NCBI GenBank assembly: GCA_947568835.1
Contig: CANOQG010000007.1
Span: 2,108,001 to 2,172,000 of the forward strand
DNA length: 64,000 bases
From: Protonemura montana
Taxonomy: Eukaryota > Arthropoda > Insecta > Plecoptera > Nemouridae
Direction of reading: 5' to 3'
The notes beneath the pieces are model-generated. The model made no database searches. It saw only the letters and a program-made list of their open reading frames with translations, and was not told the DNA's origin. Position numbers and translations under genes: made by a program. This document shows positions 49,263-62,044 of the stretch, piece by piece. Each line of letters opens with the position of its first letter. Positions within the stretch are counted from its first letter, which is position 1.

Positions 49263-52200
49263 GTTTTGCCCCATGTCCTGCCCCATGTCCTGCCCTATGT
49301 CCTGTCCCATGTCCTGCCCCATGTCCTGCCCCATGTCCTGTCCCATGTCCTGCCTCATGTCCTACCCCATGTCCTGCCCTATGTCCTGCCTCATGTCCTG
49401 CCCCATGTCCTGCCCCATGTCCTGCCCCATGTCCTGCCCCATGTCCTGTCCCATGTCATGTCCCATGTCCTGCTCCATGTCCTGCCCCATGTCCTGCCCC
49501 ATGTCCTGCCCTATGTCCTGCCCCATGTCCTGCCCCATGTCCTGCCCCATGTCCTGCCCTTTGTCCTGTCCCATTTCCTGCCCCATGTCCTGCCCCATGT
49601 CCTGCCCTATGTCCTGCCCCATGTCCTGCCCCATGTCTTGCCCCATGTCCCATGTCCTGCCCCATGTCCTGCCCCATGTCCTGCCCCATGTCCTTTCCTA
49701 TGTCCTGTCCCATGTCCTGCCCCATGTCCTGCCCCATGTCCTGCTCCATGTCCTCCCCCTGTCCTGCCCCATGTCCCATGTCCTGCCCCATGTCCTGCCC
49801 CATGTCCTGCCCCATGTCCTGCCCTATGTCTTGTCCCATGTCCTGCCCCATGTCCTGCCCCATGTCCTGCCCTATGTCCTGCCCCATGTCTTGCCCCATG
49901 TCCCATGTCCTGCCCCATGTCCTGCCCCATGTCCTGCCCCATGTCCTGCCCTATGTCCTGCCCCATGTCCTGCCCCTTGTCCTGCCCCATGTCCTGCTCC
50001 ATGTCCTGCCCCATGTCCCATGTCCTGCCCCATTTCCTGCCCCATGTCCTGCCCCATGTCCTGCCCCATGTCCTGCCACATGTCCTGCCCCATGTCCTGC
50101 CCCATGTCCTGTCCCATGTCCTGCCCCATGTCCTGCCCCATGTCCTGCCCCTAGTCCTGCCCTATGTCCTGTCCCATGTCCTGCCCCATGTCCTGCCCCA
50201 TGTCCTGTCCCATGTCCTGCCTCATGTCCTGCCCCATGTCCTGCCCTATGTCCTGCCCCATGTCCTGCCCCATGTCCTGCCCCATGTCCTGCCCTATGTC
50301 CTGCCCCATGTCCTGCCCTATGTCCTGTCCCATGTCCTGCTCCATGTCCTGCCCCATGTCCTGCCCCATGTCCCATGTCCTGCCCCATGTCCTGCCCCAT
50401 GTCCCATGTCCTGCCCCATGTCCTGCCCCTTGTCCTGTCCCATTTCCTGCCCCATGTCCTACCCCATGTCCTGCCCCATGTCCTGCCCCATGTCCTGCCC
50501 CATGTCCTGCCTCATGTCCTGCCCCATGTCTTGCCCCATGTCCCATGTCCTGCCCCATGTCCTGCCCCATGTCCTGCCCCATGTCCTGCCACATGTCCTG
50601 CCCCATGTCCTGCCCCATGTCCTGTCCCATGTCCTGCCCCATGTCCTGCCCCATGTCCTGCCCCTAGTCCTGCCCTATGTCCTGTCCCATGTCCTGCCCC
50701 ATGTCCTGCCCCATGTCCTGTCCCATGTCCTGCCTCATGTCCTGCCCCATGTCCTGCCCTATGTCCTGCCCCATGTCCTGCCCCATGTCCTGCCCCATGT
50801 CCTGCCCTATGTCCTGCCCCATGTCCTGCCCTATGTCCTGTCCCATGTCCTGCTCCATGTCCTGCCCCATGTCCTGCCCCATGTCCCATGTCCTGCCCCA
50901 TGTCCTGCCCCATGTCCCATGTCCTGCCCCATGTCCTGCCCCTTGTCCTGTCCCATTTCCTGCCCCATGTCCTACCCCATGTCCTGCCCCATGTCCTGCC
51001 CCATGTCCTGCCCCATGTCCTGCCTCATGTCCTGCCCCATGTCTTGCCCCATGTCCCATGTCCTGCCCCATGTCCTGCCCCATGTCCTGCCCCATGTCCT
51101 GCCCTATGTCCTGTCTTATGTCCTGCCCCATGTAATGCCCCATGTCCTGCTCCATTTCCTCCCCCTGTCCTGCCCTATGTCTTATGTCCTGCCCCATGTC
51201 CTGCCTCATGGCCTGTCCCATGTCCTGCCCTATGTCCTGTCCCATGTCCTGCCCCATTTCCTGCCCCATATCCTGCTCCATGTCCTGCCCCATGTCCTGC
51301 CCCATGTCCCGCTCCATGTCCTCCCCCTGTCCTGCCTCATGTCCCATGTCCTGCCCCATGTCCTGCCCCATGTCCTGCCCCATGTCCTGTCCCATGTCCT
51401 GTCCCATGTCCTGCCCCATGTTTTGCCCCATGTCCTGTCCAATGTCCTGCCTCATGTCCTGCCCCATGTCCTGCCCCATGTCCTGCCCCATGTCCTGCCC
51501 CATGTCCTGTCCCATGTCCTGCCCCATGTCATGCCCCATGTCCTGCCCCATGTCCTGCCCCATGTCCCATGTCCTGCCCCATGTCCTGCCCTTTGTCCTG
51601 TCCCATTTCCTGCCCCATGTCCTGCCCCATGTCCTGCCCCATGTCCTGCCCCATGTCCTGAACCATGTCTTGCCCCATGTCCCATGTCCTGCCCCATGTC
51701 CTGCCCCATGTCCTGCCCCATGTCCTTCCCTATGTCCTGTCCCATGTCCTGCCCCATGTCCTGCCCCATGTCCTGCTCCATGTCCTCCCCCTGTCCTGCC
51801 CCATGTCCCATGTCCTGCCCCATGTCCTGCCCCATGTCCTGCCCCATGTCCTGCCCTATGTCTTGTCCCATGTCCTGCCCCATGTCCTGCCCCATGTCCT
51901 GCCCTATGTCCTGCCCCATGTCTTGCCCCATGTCCCATGTCCTGCCCCATGTCCTGCCCCATGTCCTGCCCCATGTCCTGCCCTATGTCCTGCCCCATGT
52001 CCTGCCCCTTGTCCTTCTCCATGTCCTGCTCCATGTCCTGCCCCATGTCCCATGTCCTGCCCCATTTCCTGCCCCATGTCCTGCCCCATGTCCTGCCCCA
52101 TGTCCTGCCCCATGTCCTGTCCCATGTCCTGCCCCATGTCCTGCCCCATGTCCTGCCCCTAGTCCTGCCCTATGTCCTGTCCCATGTCCTGCCCCATGTC

Positions 52201-52849
52201 CTGCCCCATGTCCTGTCCCATGTCCTGCCTCATGTCCTGCCCCATGTCCTGCCCTATGTCCTGCCCCATGTCCTGCCCCATGTCCTGCCCCATGTCCTGC
52301 CCTATGTCCTGCCCCATGTCCTGCCCTATGTCCTGTCCCATGTCCTGCTCCATGTCCTGCCCCATGTCCTGCCCCATGTCCCATGTCCTGCCCCATGTCC
52401 TGCCCCATGTCCTGTCCCATGTCCTGCCCCATGTCATGCCCCATGTCCTGCCCCATGTCCTGCCCCATGTCCCATGTCCTGCCTCATGTCCTGCCCCTTG
52501 TCCTGTCCTATTTCCTGCCCCATGTCCTGCCCCATGTCCTGCCCCGTGTCCTGCCCCATGTCCTGCCCCATGTTCTGCCCCATGTCCTGCCCCATGTCTT
52601 GCCCCATGTCCCATGTCCTGCCCCATGTCCTGCCTCATGTCCTGCCCCATGTCCTTCCCTATGTCCTGTCCCATGTCCTGCCCCATGTCCTGCCCCATGT
52701 TCTGCCCCATGTCCTGCCCCATGTCTTGCCCCATGTCCCATGTCCTGCCCCATGTCCTGCCCCATGTCCTGCCCCATGTCCTTCCCTATGTCCTGCCCCA
52801 TGTCCTGCCCCATGTCCTGCCCCATGTCCTGTCCCATGTCCTGCCCCAT
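49263..52849. repeat. Right-domain HOR unit R7, 3,587 bp
   Basis: Copy of R4 at +12,427 with the same length, the same 513-bp doublet (TAG 50152 and 50665), the same CTCCATTTCCTCC variant (near 51,153, from 38,726) and the same TGAACC stop (51659-51661). ATGTAATG ends at 51135. Confidence 0.86.
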
Positions 52850-55800
52850 GTTTTGCCCCATGTCCTGCCCCATGTCCTGCCCAATGTCCTGTCCCATGTC
52901 CTGCCCCATGTCCTGCCCCATGTCCTGTCCCATGTCCTGCCTCATGTCCTACCCCATGTCCTGCCCTATGTCCTGCCCCATGTCCTGCCCCATGTCCTGC
53001 CCCATGTCCTGCCCCATGTCCTGCCCCATGTCCTGTCCCATGTCATGTCCCATGTCCTGCTCCATGTCCTGCCCCATGTCCTGCCCCATGTCCTGCCCTA
53101 TGTCCTGCCCCATGTCCTGCCCCATGTCCTGCCCCATGTCCTGCCCTTTGTCCTGTCCCATTTCCTGCCCCATGTCCTGCCCCATGTCCTGCCCTATGTC
53201 CTGCCCCATGTCCTGCCCCATGTCTTGCCCCATGTCCCATGTCCTGCCCCATGTCCTGCCCCATGTCCTGCCCCATGTCCTTCCCTATGTCCTGTCCCAT
53301 GTCCTGCCCCATGTCCTGCCCCATGTCCTGCTCCATGTCCTCCCCCTGTCCTGCCCCATGTCCCATGTCCTGCCCCATGTCCTGCCCCATGTCCTGCCCC
53401 ATGTCCTGCCCTATGTCTTGTCCCATGTCCTGCCCCATGTCCTGCCCCATGTCCTGCCCTATGTCCTGCCCCATGTCTTGCCCCATGTCCCATGTCCTGC
53501 CCCATGTCCTGCCCCATGTCCTGCCCCATGTCCTGCCCTATGTCCTGCCCCATGTCCTGCCCCTTGTCCTGCCCCATGTCCTGCTCCATGTCCTGCCCCA
53601 TGTCCCATGTCCTGCCCCATTTCCTGCCCCATGTCCTGCCCCATGTCCTGCCCCATGTCCTGCCACATGTCCTGCCCCATGTCCTGCCCCATGTCCTGTC
53701 CCATGTCCTGCCCCATGTCCTGCCCCATGTCCTGCCCCTAGTCCTGCCCTATGTCCTGTCCCATGTCCTGCCCCATGTCCTGCCCCATGTCCTGTCCCAT
53801 GTCCTGCCTCATGTCCTGCCCCATGTCCTGCCCTATGTCCTGCCCCATGTCCTGCCCCATGTCCTGCCCCATGTCCTGCCCTATGTCCTGCCCCATGTCC
53901 TGCCCTATGTCCTGTCCCATGTCCTGCTCCATGTCCTGCCCCATGTCCTGCCCCATGTCCCATGTCCTGCCCCATGTCCTGCCCCATGTCCCATGTCCTG
54001 CCCCATGTCCTGCCCCTTGTCCTGTCCCATTTCCTGCCCCATGTCCTACCCCATGTCCTGCCCCATGTCCTGCCCCATGTCCTGCCCCATGTCCTGCCTC
54101 ATGTCCTGCCCCATGTCTTGCCCCATGTCCCATGTCCTGCCCCATGTCCTGCCCCATGTCCTGCCCCATGTCCTGCCCTATGTCCTGTCTTATGTCCTGC
54201 CCCATGTAATGCCCCATGTCCTGCTCCATGTCCTCCCCCTGTCCTGCCCTATGTCTTATGTCCTGCCCCATGTCCTGCCTCATGGCCTGCCCCATGTCCT
54301 GCCCTATGTCCTGTCCCATGTCCTGCCCCATTTCCTGCCCCATATCCTGCTCCATGTCCTGCCCCATGTCCTGCCCCATGTCCCGCTCCATGTCCTCCCC
54401 CTGTCCTGCCTCATGTCCCATGTCCTGCCCCATGTCCTGCCCCATGTCCTGCCCCATGTCCTGTCCCATGTCCTGTCCCATGTCCTGCCCCATGTTTTGC
54501 CCCATGTCCTGTCCAATGTCCTGCCTCATGTCCTGCCCCATGTCCTGCCCCATGTCCTGCCCCATGTCCTGCCACATGTCCTGTCCCATGTCCTGCCCCA
54601 TGTCATGCCCCATGTCCTGCCCCATGTCCTGCCCCATGTCCCATGTCCTGCCCCATGTCCTGCCCTTTGTCCTGTCCCATTTCCTGCCCCATGTCCTGCC
54701 CCATGTCCTGCCCCATGTCCTGCCCCATGTCCTGCCCCATGTCTTGCCCCATGTCCCATGTCCTGCCCCATGTCCTGCCCCATGTCCTGCCCCATGTCCT
54801 TCCCTATGTCCTGTCCCAAATCCTGCCCCATGTCCTGCCCCATGTCCTGCTCCATGTCCTCCCCCTGTCCTGCCCCATGTCCCATGTCCTGCCCCATGTC
54901 CTGCCCCATGTCCTGCCCCATGTCCTGCCCTATGTCTTGTCCCATGTCCTGCCCCATGTCCTGCCCCATGTCCTGCCCTATGTCCTGCCCCATGTCTTGC
55001 CCCATGTCTTATGTCCTGCCCCATGTCCTGCCCCATGTCCTGCCCCATGTCCTGCCCTATGTCCTGCCCCATGTCCTGCCCCTTGTCCTTCTCCATGTCC
55101 TGCTCCATGTCCTGCCCCATGTCCCATGTCCTGCCCCATTTCCTGCCCCATGTCCTGCCCCATGTCCTGCCCCATGTCATGCCCCATGTCCTGTCCCATG
55201 TCCTGCCCCATGTCCTGCCCCATGTCCTGCCCCTAGTCCTGCCCTATGTCCTGTCCCATGTCCTGCCCCATGTCCTGCCCCATGTCCTGTCCCATGTCCT
55301 GCCTCATGTCCTGCCCCATGTCCTGCCCTATGTCCTGCCCCATGTCCTGCCCCATGTCCTGCCCCATGTCCTGCCCTATGTCCTGCCCCATGTCCTGCCC
55401 TATGTCCTGTCCCATGTCCTGCTCCATGTCCTGCCCCATGTCCTGCCCCATGTCCCATGTCCTGCCTCATGTCCTGCCCCATGTCCTGCCCCATGTCCTG
55501 CCCCATGTCCTGCCCCATGTCCTGCCCCATGTCCTGCCCTATGTCCTGCCCCATGTCCTGCCCCATGTCCTGCCCCATGTCCTGCCCTTTGTCCTGTCCC
55601 ATTTCCTGCCCCATGTCCTGCCCCATGTCCTGCCCTATGTCCTGCCCCATGTCCTGCCCCATGTCTTGCCCCATGTCCCATGTCCTGCCCCATGTCCTGC
55701 CCCATGTCCTGCCCCATGTCCTTCCCTATGTCCTGTCCCATGTCCTGCCCCATGTCCTGCCCCATGTCCTGCTCCATGTCCTCCCCCTGTCCTGCCCCAT

Positions 55801-58007
55801 GTCCCATGTCCTGCCCCATGTCCTGCCCCATGTCCTGCCCCATGTCCTGCCCTATGTCTTGTCCCATGTCCTGCCCCATGTCCTGCCCCATGTCCTGCCC
55901 TATGTCCTGCCCCATGTCTTGCCCCATGTCCCATGTCCTGCCCCATGTCCTGCCCCATGTCCTGCCCCATGTCCTGCCCTATGTCCTGCCCCATGTCCTG
56001 CCCCTTGTCCTGCCCCATGTCCTGCTCCATGTCCTGCCCCATGTCCCATGTCCTGCCCCATTTCCTGCCCCATGTCCTGCCCCATGTCCTGCCCCATGTC
56101 CTGCCACATGTCCTGCCCCATGTCCTGCCCCATGTCCTGTCCCATGTCCTGCCCCATGTCCTGCCCCATGTCCTGCCCCTAGTCCTGCCCTATGTCCTGT
56201 CCCATGTCCTGCCCCATGTCCTGCCCCATGTCCTGTCCCATGTCCTGCCTCATGTCCTGCCCCATGTCCTGCCCTATGTCCTGCCCCATGTCCTGCCCCA
56301 TGTCCTGCCCCATGTCCTGCCCTATGTCCTGCCCCATGTCCTGCCCTATGTCCTGTCCCATGTCCTGCTCCATGTCCTGCCCCATGTCCTGCCCCATGTC
56401 CCATGTCCTGCCCCATGTCCTGCCCCATGTCCCATGTCCTGCCCCATGTCCTGCCCCTTGTCCTGTCCCATTTCCTGCCCCATGTCCTACCCCATGTCCT
56501 GCCCCATGTCCTGCCCCATGTCCTGCCCCATGTCCTGCCTCATGTCCTGCCCCATGTCTTGCCCCATGTCCCATGTCCTGCCCCATGTCCTGCCCCATGT
56601 CCTGCCCCATGTCCTGCCCTATGTCCTGTCTTATGTCCTGCCCCATGTAATGCCCCATGTCCTGCTCCATGTCCTCCCCCTGTCCTGCCCTATGTCTTAT
56701 GTCCTGCCCCATGTCCTGCCTCATGGCCTGCCCCATGTCCTGCCCTATGTCCTGTCCCATGTCCTGCCCCATTTCCTGCCCCATATCCTGCTCCATGTCC
56801 TGCCCCATGTCCTGCCCCATGTCCCGCTCCATGTCCTCCCCCTGTCCTGCCTCATGTCCCATGTCCTGCCCCATGTCCTGCCCCATGTCCTGCCCCATGT
56901 CCTGTCCCATGTCCTGTCCCATGTCCTGCCCCATGTTTTGCCCCATGTCCTGTCCAATGTCCTGCCTCATGTCCTGCCCCATGTCCTGCCCCATGTCCTG
57001 CCCCATGTCCTGCCACATGTCCTGTCCCATGTCCTGCCCCATGTCATGCCCCATGTCCTGCCCCATGTCCTGCCCCATGTCCCATGTCCTGCCCCATGTC
57101 CTGCCCTTTGTCCTGTCCCATTTCCTGCCCCATGTCCTGCCCCATGTCCTGCCCCATGTCCTGCCCCATGTCCTGCCCCATGTCTTGCCCCATGTCCCAT
57201 GTCCTGCCCCATGTCCTGCCCCATGTCCTGCCCCATGTCCTTCCCTATGTCCTGTCCCAAATCCTGCCCCATGTCCTGCCCCATGTCCTGCTCCATGTCC
57301 TCCCCCTGTCCTGCCCCATGTCCCATGTCCTGCCCCATGTCCTGCCCCATGTCCTGCCCCATGTCCTGCCCTATGTCTTGTCCCATGTCCTGCCCCATGT
57401 CCTGCCCCATGTCCTGCCCTATGTCCTGCCCCATGTCTTGCCCCATGTCTTATGTCCTGCCCCATGTCCTGCCCCATGTCCTGCCCCATGTCCTGCCCTA
57501 TGTCCTGCCCCATGTCCTGCCCCTTGTCCTTCTCCATGTCCTGCTCCATGTCCTGCCCCATGTCCCATGTCCTGCCCCATTTCCTGCCCCATGTCCTGCC
57601 CCATGTCCTGCCCCATGTCATGCCCCATGTCCTGTCCCATGTCCTGCCCCATGTCCTGCCCCATGTCCTGCCCCTAGTCCTGCCCTATGTCCTGTCCCAT
57701 GTCCTGCCCCATGTCCTGCCCCATGTCCTGTCCCATGTCCTGCCTCATGTCCTGCCCCATGTCCTGCCCTATGTCCTGCCCCATGTCCTGCCCCATGTCC
57801 TGCCCCATGTCCTGCCCTATGTCCTGCCCCATGTCCTGCCCTATGTCCTGTCCCATGTCCTGCTCCATGTCCTGCCCCATGTCCTGCCCCATGTCCCATG
57901 TCCTGCCTCATGTCCTGCCCCATGTCCTGCCCCATGTCCTGCCCCATGTCCTGCCCCATGTCCTGCCCCATGTCCTGCCCCATGTCCTGTCCCATGTCCT
58001 GCCCCAT
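52850..58007. repeat. Right-domain HOR unit R8, 5,158 bp, R5 plus 2,441 bp
   Basis: R5 (2,717 bp) with 2,441 bp added, which gives two ATGTAATG landmarks (ending 54209 and 56650) and two AAATCC units (54818 and 57259) where R5 has one. TAG units are at 53739, 55234, 56180 and 57675. No TTTT anchor lies at the internal junction because the duplicated piece starts after it. Confidence 0.86.
53080..57960. repeat. 2,441-bp tandem duplication
   Basis: Members of about 53,080-55,520 and 55,521-57,960. The frames at 53738-55180 and 56179-57621 (480 residues each, - strand) match, as do landmarks 54209/56650 and 54818/57259. The junction lies in a run of identical monomers between 55,469 and 55,529, so it cannot be placed exactly. 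Copy 1 (R5) lacks it, so it arose during or after the 12.4-kb duplication. Confidence 0.86.
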
Positions 58008-61000
58008 GTTTTGCCCCATGTCCTGCCCCATGTCCTGCCCTATGTCCTGTCCCATGTCCTGCCCCATGTCCTGCCCCATGTCCTGTCCCATGTCCTGCCT
58101 CATGTCCTACCCCATGTCCTGCCCTATGTCCTGCCTCATGTCCTGCCCCATGTCCTGCCCCATGTCCTGCCCCATGTCCTGCCCCATGTCCTGTCCCATG
58201 TCATGTCCCATGTCCTGCTCCATGTCCTGCCCCATGTCCTGTCCCATGTCCTGCCCTATGTCCTGCCCCATGTCCTGCCCCATGTCCTGCCCCATGTCCT
58301 GCCCTTTGTCCTGTCCCATTTCCTGCCCCATGTCCTGCCCCATGTCCTGCCCTATGTCCTGCCCCATGTCCTGCCCCATGTCTTGCCCCATGTCCCATGT
58401 CCTGCCCCATGTCCTGCCCCATGTCCTGCCCCATGTCCTTCCCTATGTCCTGTCCCATGTCCTGCCCCATGTCCTGCCCCATGTCCTGCTCCATGTCCTC
58501 CCCCTGTCCTGCCCCATGTCCCATGTCCTGCCCCATGTCCTGCCCCATGTCCTGCCCCATGTCCTGCCCTATGTCTTGTCCCATGTCCTGCCCCATGTCC
58601 TGCCCCATGTCCTGCCCTATGTCCTGCCCCATGTCTTGCCCCATGTCCCATGTCCTGCCCCATGTCCTGCCCCATGTCCTGCCCCATGTCCTGCCCTATG
58701 TCCTGCCCCATGTCCTGCCCCTTGTCCTGCCCCATGTCCTGCTCCATGTCCTACCCCATGTCCCATGTCCTGCCCCATTTCCTGCCCCATGTCCTGCCCC
58801 ATGTCCTGCCCCATGTCCTGCCACATGTCCTGCCCCATGTCCTGCCCCATGTCCTGTCCCATGTCCTGCCCCATGTCCTGCCCCATGTCCTGCCCCTAGT
58901 CCTGCCCTATGTCCTGTCCCATGTCCTGCCCCATGTCCTGCCCCATGTCCTGTCCCATGTCCTGCCTCATGTCCTGCCCCATGTCCTGCCCTATGTCCTG
59001 CCCCATGTCCTGCCCCATGTCCTGCCCCATGTCCTGCCCTATGTCCTGCCCCATGTCCTGCCCTATGTCCTGTCCCATGTCCTGCTCCATGTCCTGCCCC
59101 ATGTCCTGCCCCATGTCCCATGTCCTGCCCCATGTCCTGCCCCATGTCCCATGTCCTGCCCCAAGTCCTGCCCCTTGTCCTGTCCCATTTCCTGCCCCAT
59201 GTCCTACCCCATGTCCTGCCCCATGTCCTGCCCCATGTCCTGCCCCATGTCCTGCCTCATGTCCTGCCCCATGTCTTGCCCCATGTCCCATGTCCTGCCC
59301 CATGTCCTGCCCCATGTCCTGCCCCATGTCCTGCCCTATGTCCTGTCTTATGTCCTGCCCCATGTAATGCCCCATGTCCTGCTCCATGTCCTCCCCCTGT
59401 CCTGCCCTATGTCTTATGTCCTGCCCCATGTCCTGCCTCATGGCCTGTCCCATGTCCTGCCCTATGTCCTGTCCCATGTCCTGCCCCATTTCCTGCCCCA
59501 TATCCTGCTCCATGTCCTGCCCCATGTCCTGCCCCATGTCCCGCTCCATGTCCTCCCCCTGTCCTGCCTCATGTCTCATGTCCTGCCCCATGTCCTGCCC
59601 CATGTCCTGCCCCATGTCCTGTCCCATGTCCTGTCCCATGTCCTGCCCCATGTTTTGCCCCATGTCCTGTCCAATGTCCTGCCTCATGTCCTGCCCCATG
59701 TCCTGCCCCATGTCCTGCCCAATGTCCTGCCCCATGTCCTGTCCCATGTCCTGCCCCATGTCATGCCCCATGTCCTGCCCCATGTCCTGCCCCATGTCCC
59801 ATGTCCTGCCCCATGTCCTGCCCTTTGTCCTGTCCCATTTCCTGCCCCATGTCCTGCCCCATGTCCTGCCCCATGTCCTGCCCCATGTCCTGCCCCATGT
59901 CTTGCCCCATGTCCCATGTCCTGCCCCATGTCCTGCCCCATGTCCTGCCCCATGTCCTTCCCTATGTCCTGTCCCATGTCCTGCCCCATGTCCTGCCCCA
60001 TGTCCTGCTCCATGTCCTCCCCCTGTCCTGCCCCATGTCCCATGTCCTGCCCCATGTCCTGCCCCATGTCCTGCCCCATGTCCTGCCCTATGTCTTGTCC
60101 CATGTCCTGCCCCATGTCCTGCCCCATGTCCTGCCCTATGTCCTGCCCCATGTCTTGCCCCATGTCCCATGTCCTGCCCCATGTCCTGCCCCATGTCCTG
60201 CCCCATGTCCTGCCCTATGTCCTGCCCCATGTCCTGCCCCTTGTCCTTCTCCATGTCCTGCTCCATGTCCTGCCCCATGTCCCATGTCCTGCCCCATTTC
60301 CTGCCCCATGTCCTGCCCCATGTCCTGCCCCATGTCCTGCCCCATGTCCTGTCCCATGTCCTGCCCCATGTCCTGCCCCATGTCCTGCCCCTAGTCCTGC
60401 CCTATGTCCTGCCCCATGTCCTGCCCCATGTCCTGCCCCATGTCCTGCCCTATGTCCTGCCCCATGTCCTGCCCCTTGTCCTTCTCCATGTCCTGCTCCA
60501 TGTCCTGCCCCATGTCCCATGTCCTGCCCCATTTCCTGCCCCATGTCCTGCCCCATGTCCTGCCCCATGTCCTGCCCCATGTCCTGTCCCATGTCCTGCC
60601 CCATGTCCTGCCCCAAGTCCTGCCCCTAGTCCTGCCCTATGTCCTGTCCCATGTCCTGCCCCATGTCCTGCCCCATGTCCTGTCCCATGTCCTTCCTCAT
60701 GTCCTGCCCCATGTCCTGCCCTATGTCCTGCCCCATGTCCTGCCCCATGTCCTGCCCCATGTCCTGCCCTATGTCCTGCCCCATGTCCTGCCCTATGTCC
60801 TGTCCCATGTCCTGCTCCATGTCCTGCCCCATGTCCTGCCCCATGTCCCATGTCCTGCCCCATGTCCCGCCCCATGTCCTGTCCCATGTCCTGCCCCATG
60901 TCATGCCCCATGTCCTGCCCCATGTCCTGCCCCATGTCCCATGTCCTGCCTCATGTCCTGCCCCTTGTCCTGTCCTATTTCCTGCCCCATGTCCTGCCCC

Positions 61001-62044
61001 ATGTCCTGCCCCGTGTCCTGCCCCATGTCCTGCCCCATGTTCTGCCCCATGTCCTGCCCCATGTCTTGCCCCATGTCCCATGTCCTGCCCCATGTCCTGC
61101 CCCATGTCCTGCCCCATGTCCTTCCCTATGTCCTGTCCCATGTCCTGCCCCATGTCCTGCCCCATGTCCTGCCCCATGTCCTGCTCCATGTCCTTCCCCT
61201 GTCCAGCCCCATGTCCCATGTCCTGCCCCATGTCCTGCCACATGTCCTGCCCCATGTCCTGCCATATGTCCTGTCCCATGTCCTGCCCCATGTCCTGCCC
61301 TATGTCCTGCCCCATGTCCTGCCCCATGTCCTGCTCCATGTCCTGCCCCATGTCTTGCCCCATGTCCCATGTCCTGCCTCATGTCCTGCCCCATGTCCTG
61401 CCCCATGTCCTGCCCCATGTCCTGCCCCATGTCCTGCCCCATGTCCTGCCCTATGTCCTGCCCCATGTCCTGCCCCATGTCCTGCCCTATGTCCTGTCCC
61501 ATGTCCTGTCCCATGTCCTGCTCCATGTCCTGCCCCATGTCCTGCCCCATGTCCTGCCCTATGTCCTGCCCCATGTCCTGCCCCATGTCCTGCTCCATGT
61601 CCTGCCCCATGTCCTGCCCCATGTCCCATGTCATGCCCCATGTCCTGCCCCATGTCCTGCCCCATGTCCTGCCCCATGTCCTGCCCCATGTCCTGCCCCA
61701 TGTCCTGTCCCATGTCCTGCCCCATGTCCTGCCCCATGTCCTGCCCCAAGTCCTGCCTCATGTCCTGCCCCATGTCCTGACCCATGTCCTGCCCCATGTC
61801 CTGCCCCATGTCCTGCCGTATGTCCTGCCCCATGTCCTGCCCCATTTCCTGCCCTATGTCCTGTCCCATGTCCTGTCCCATGTCATGTCCCATGTCCTGC
61901 TCCATGTCCTGCCCCATGTCCTGCCCCATGTCCCATGTCCTGCCTCATGTCCTGCCCCATGTCCTGCCCCATGTCCTGCCCCATGTCCTGCCCCATGTCC
62001 TGCCCCATGTCCTGCCCCATGTCCTGTCCCATGTCCTGCCCCAT
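58008..62044. repeat. Right-domain HOR unit R9, 4,037 bp
   Basis: TTTT anchor to anchor. TAG units are at 58897, 60392 and 60627 (235-bp doublet), with ATGTAATG ending 59367. Its first 3,821 bp equal 43,140-46,960. The remainder follows 49,0xx at +12,782, including GCCGTATG at 61,815 and TGACCC at 61,777. Confidence 0.85.

Larger units (their letters stand above)
46961..61828. repeat. 14,868-bp segmental block, copy 2
   Basis: Tandem copy of 34,534-46,960 that is 2,441 bp longer through an internal duplication. At its right edge the match to copy 1 ends between 46,960/61,828 and 46,977/61,845: copy 1 goes on as CCCCATGTCATG, whereas this copy goes on as CCCCATTTCC in the order of about 49,050. 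Copy 1's own right edge therefore agrees with this one. Confidence 0.86.
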
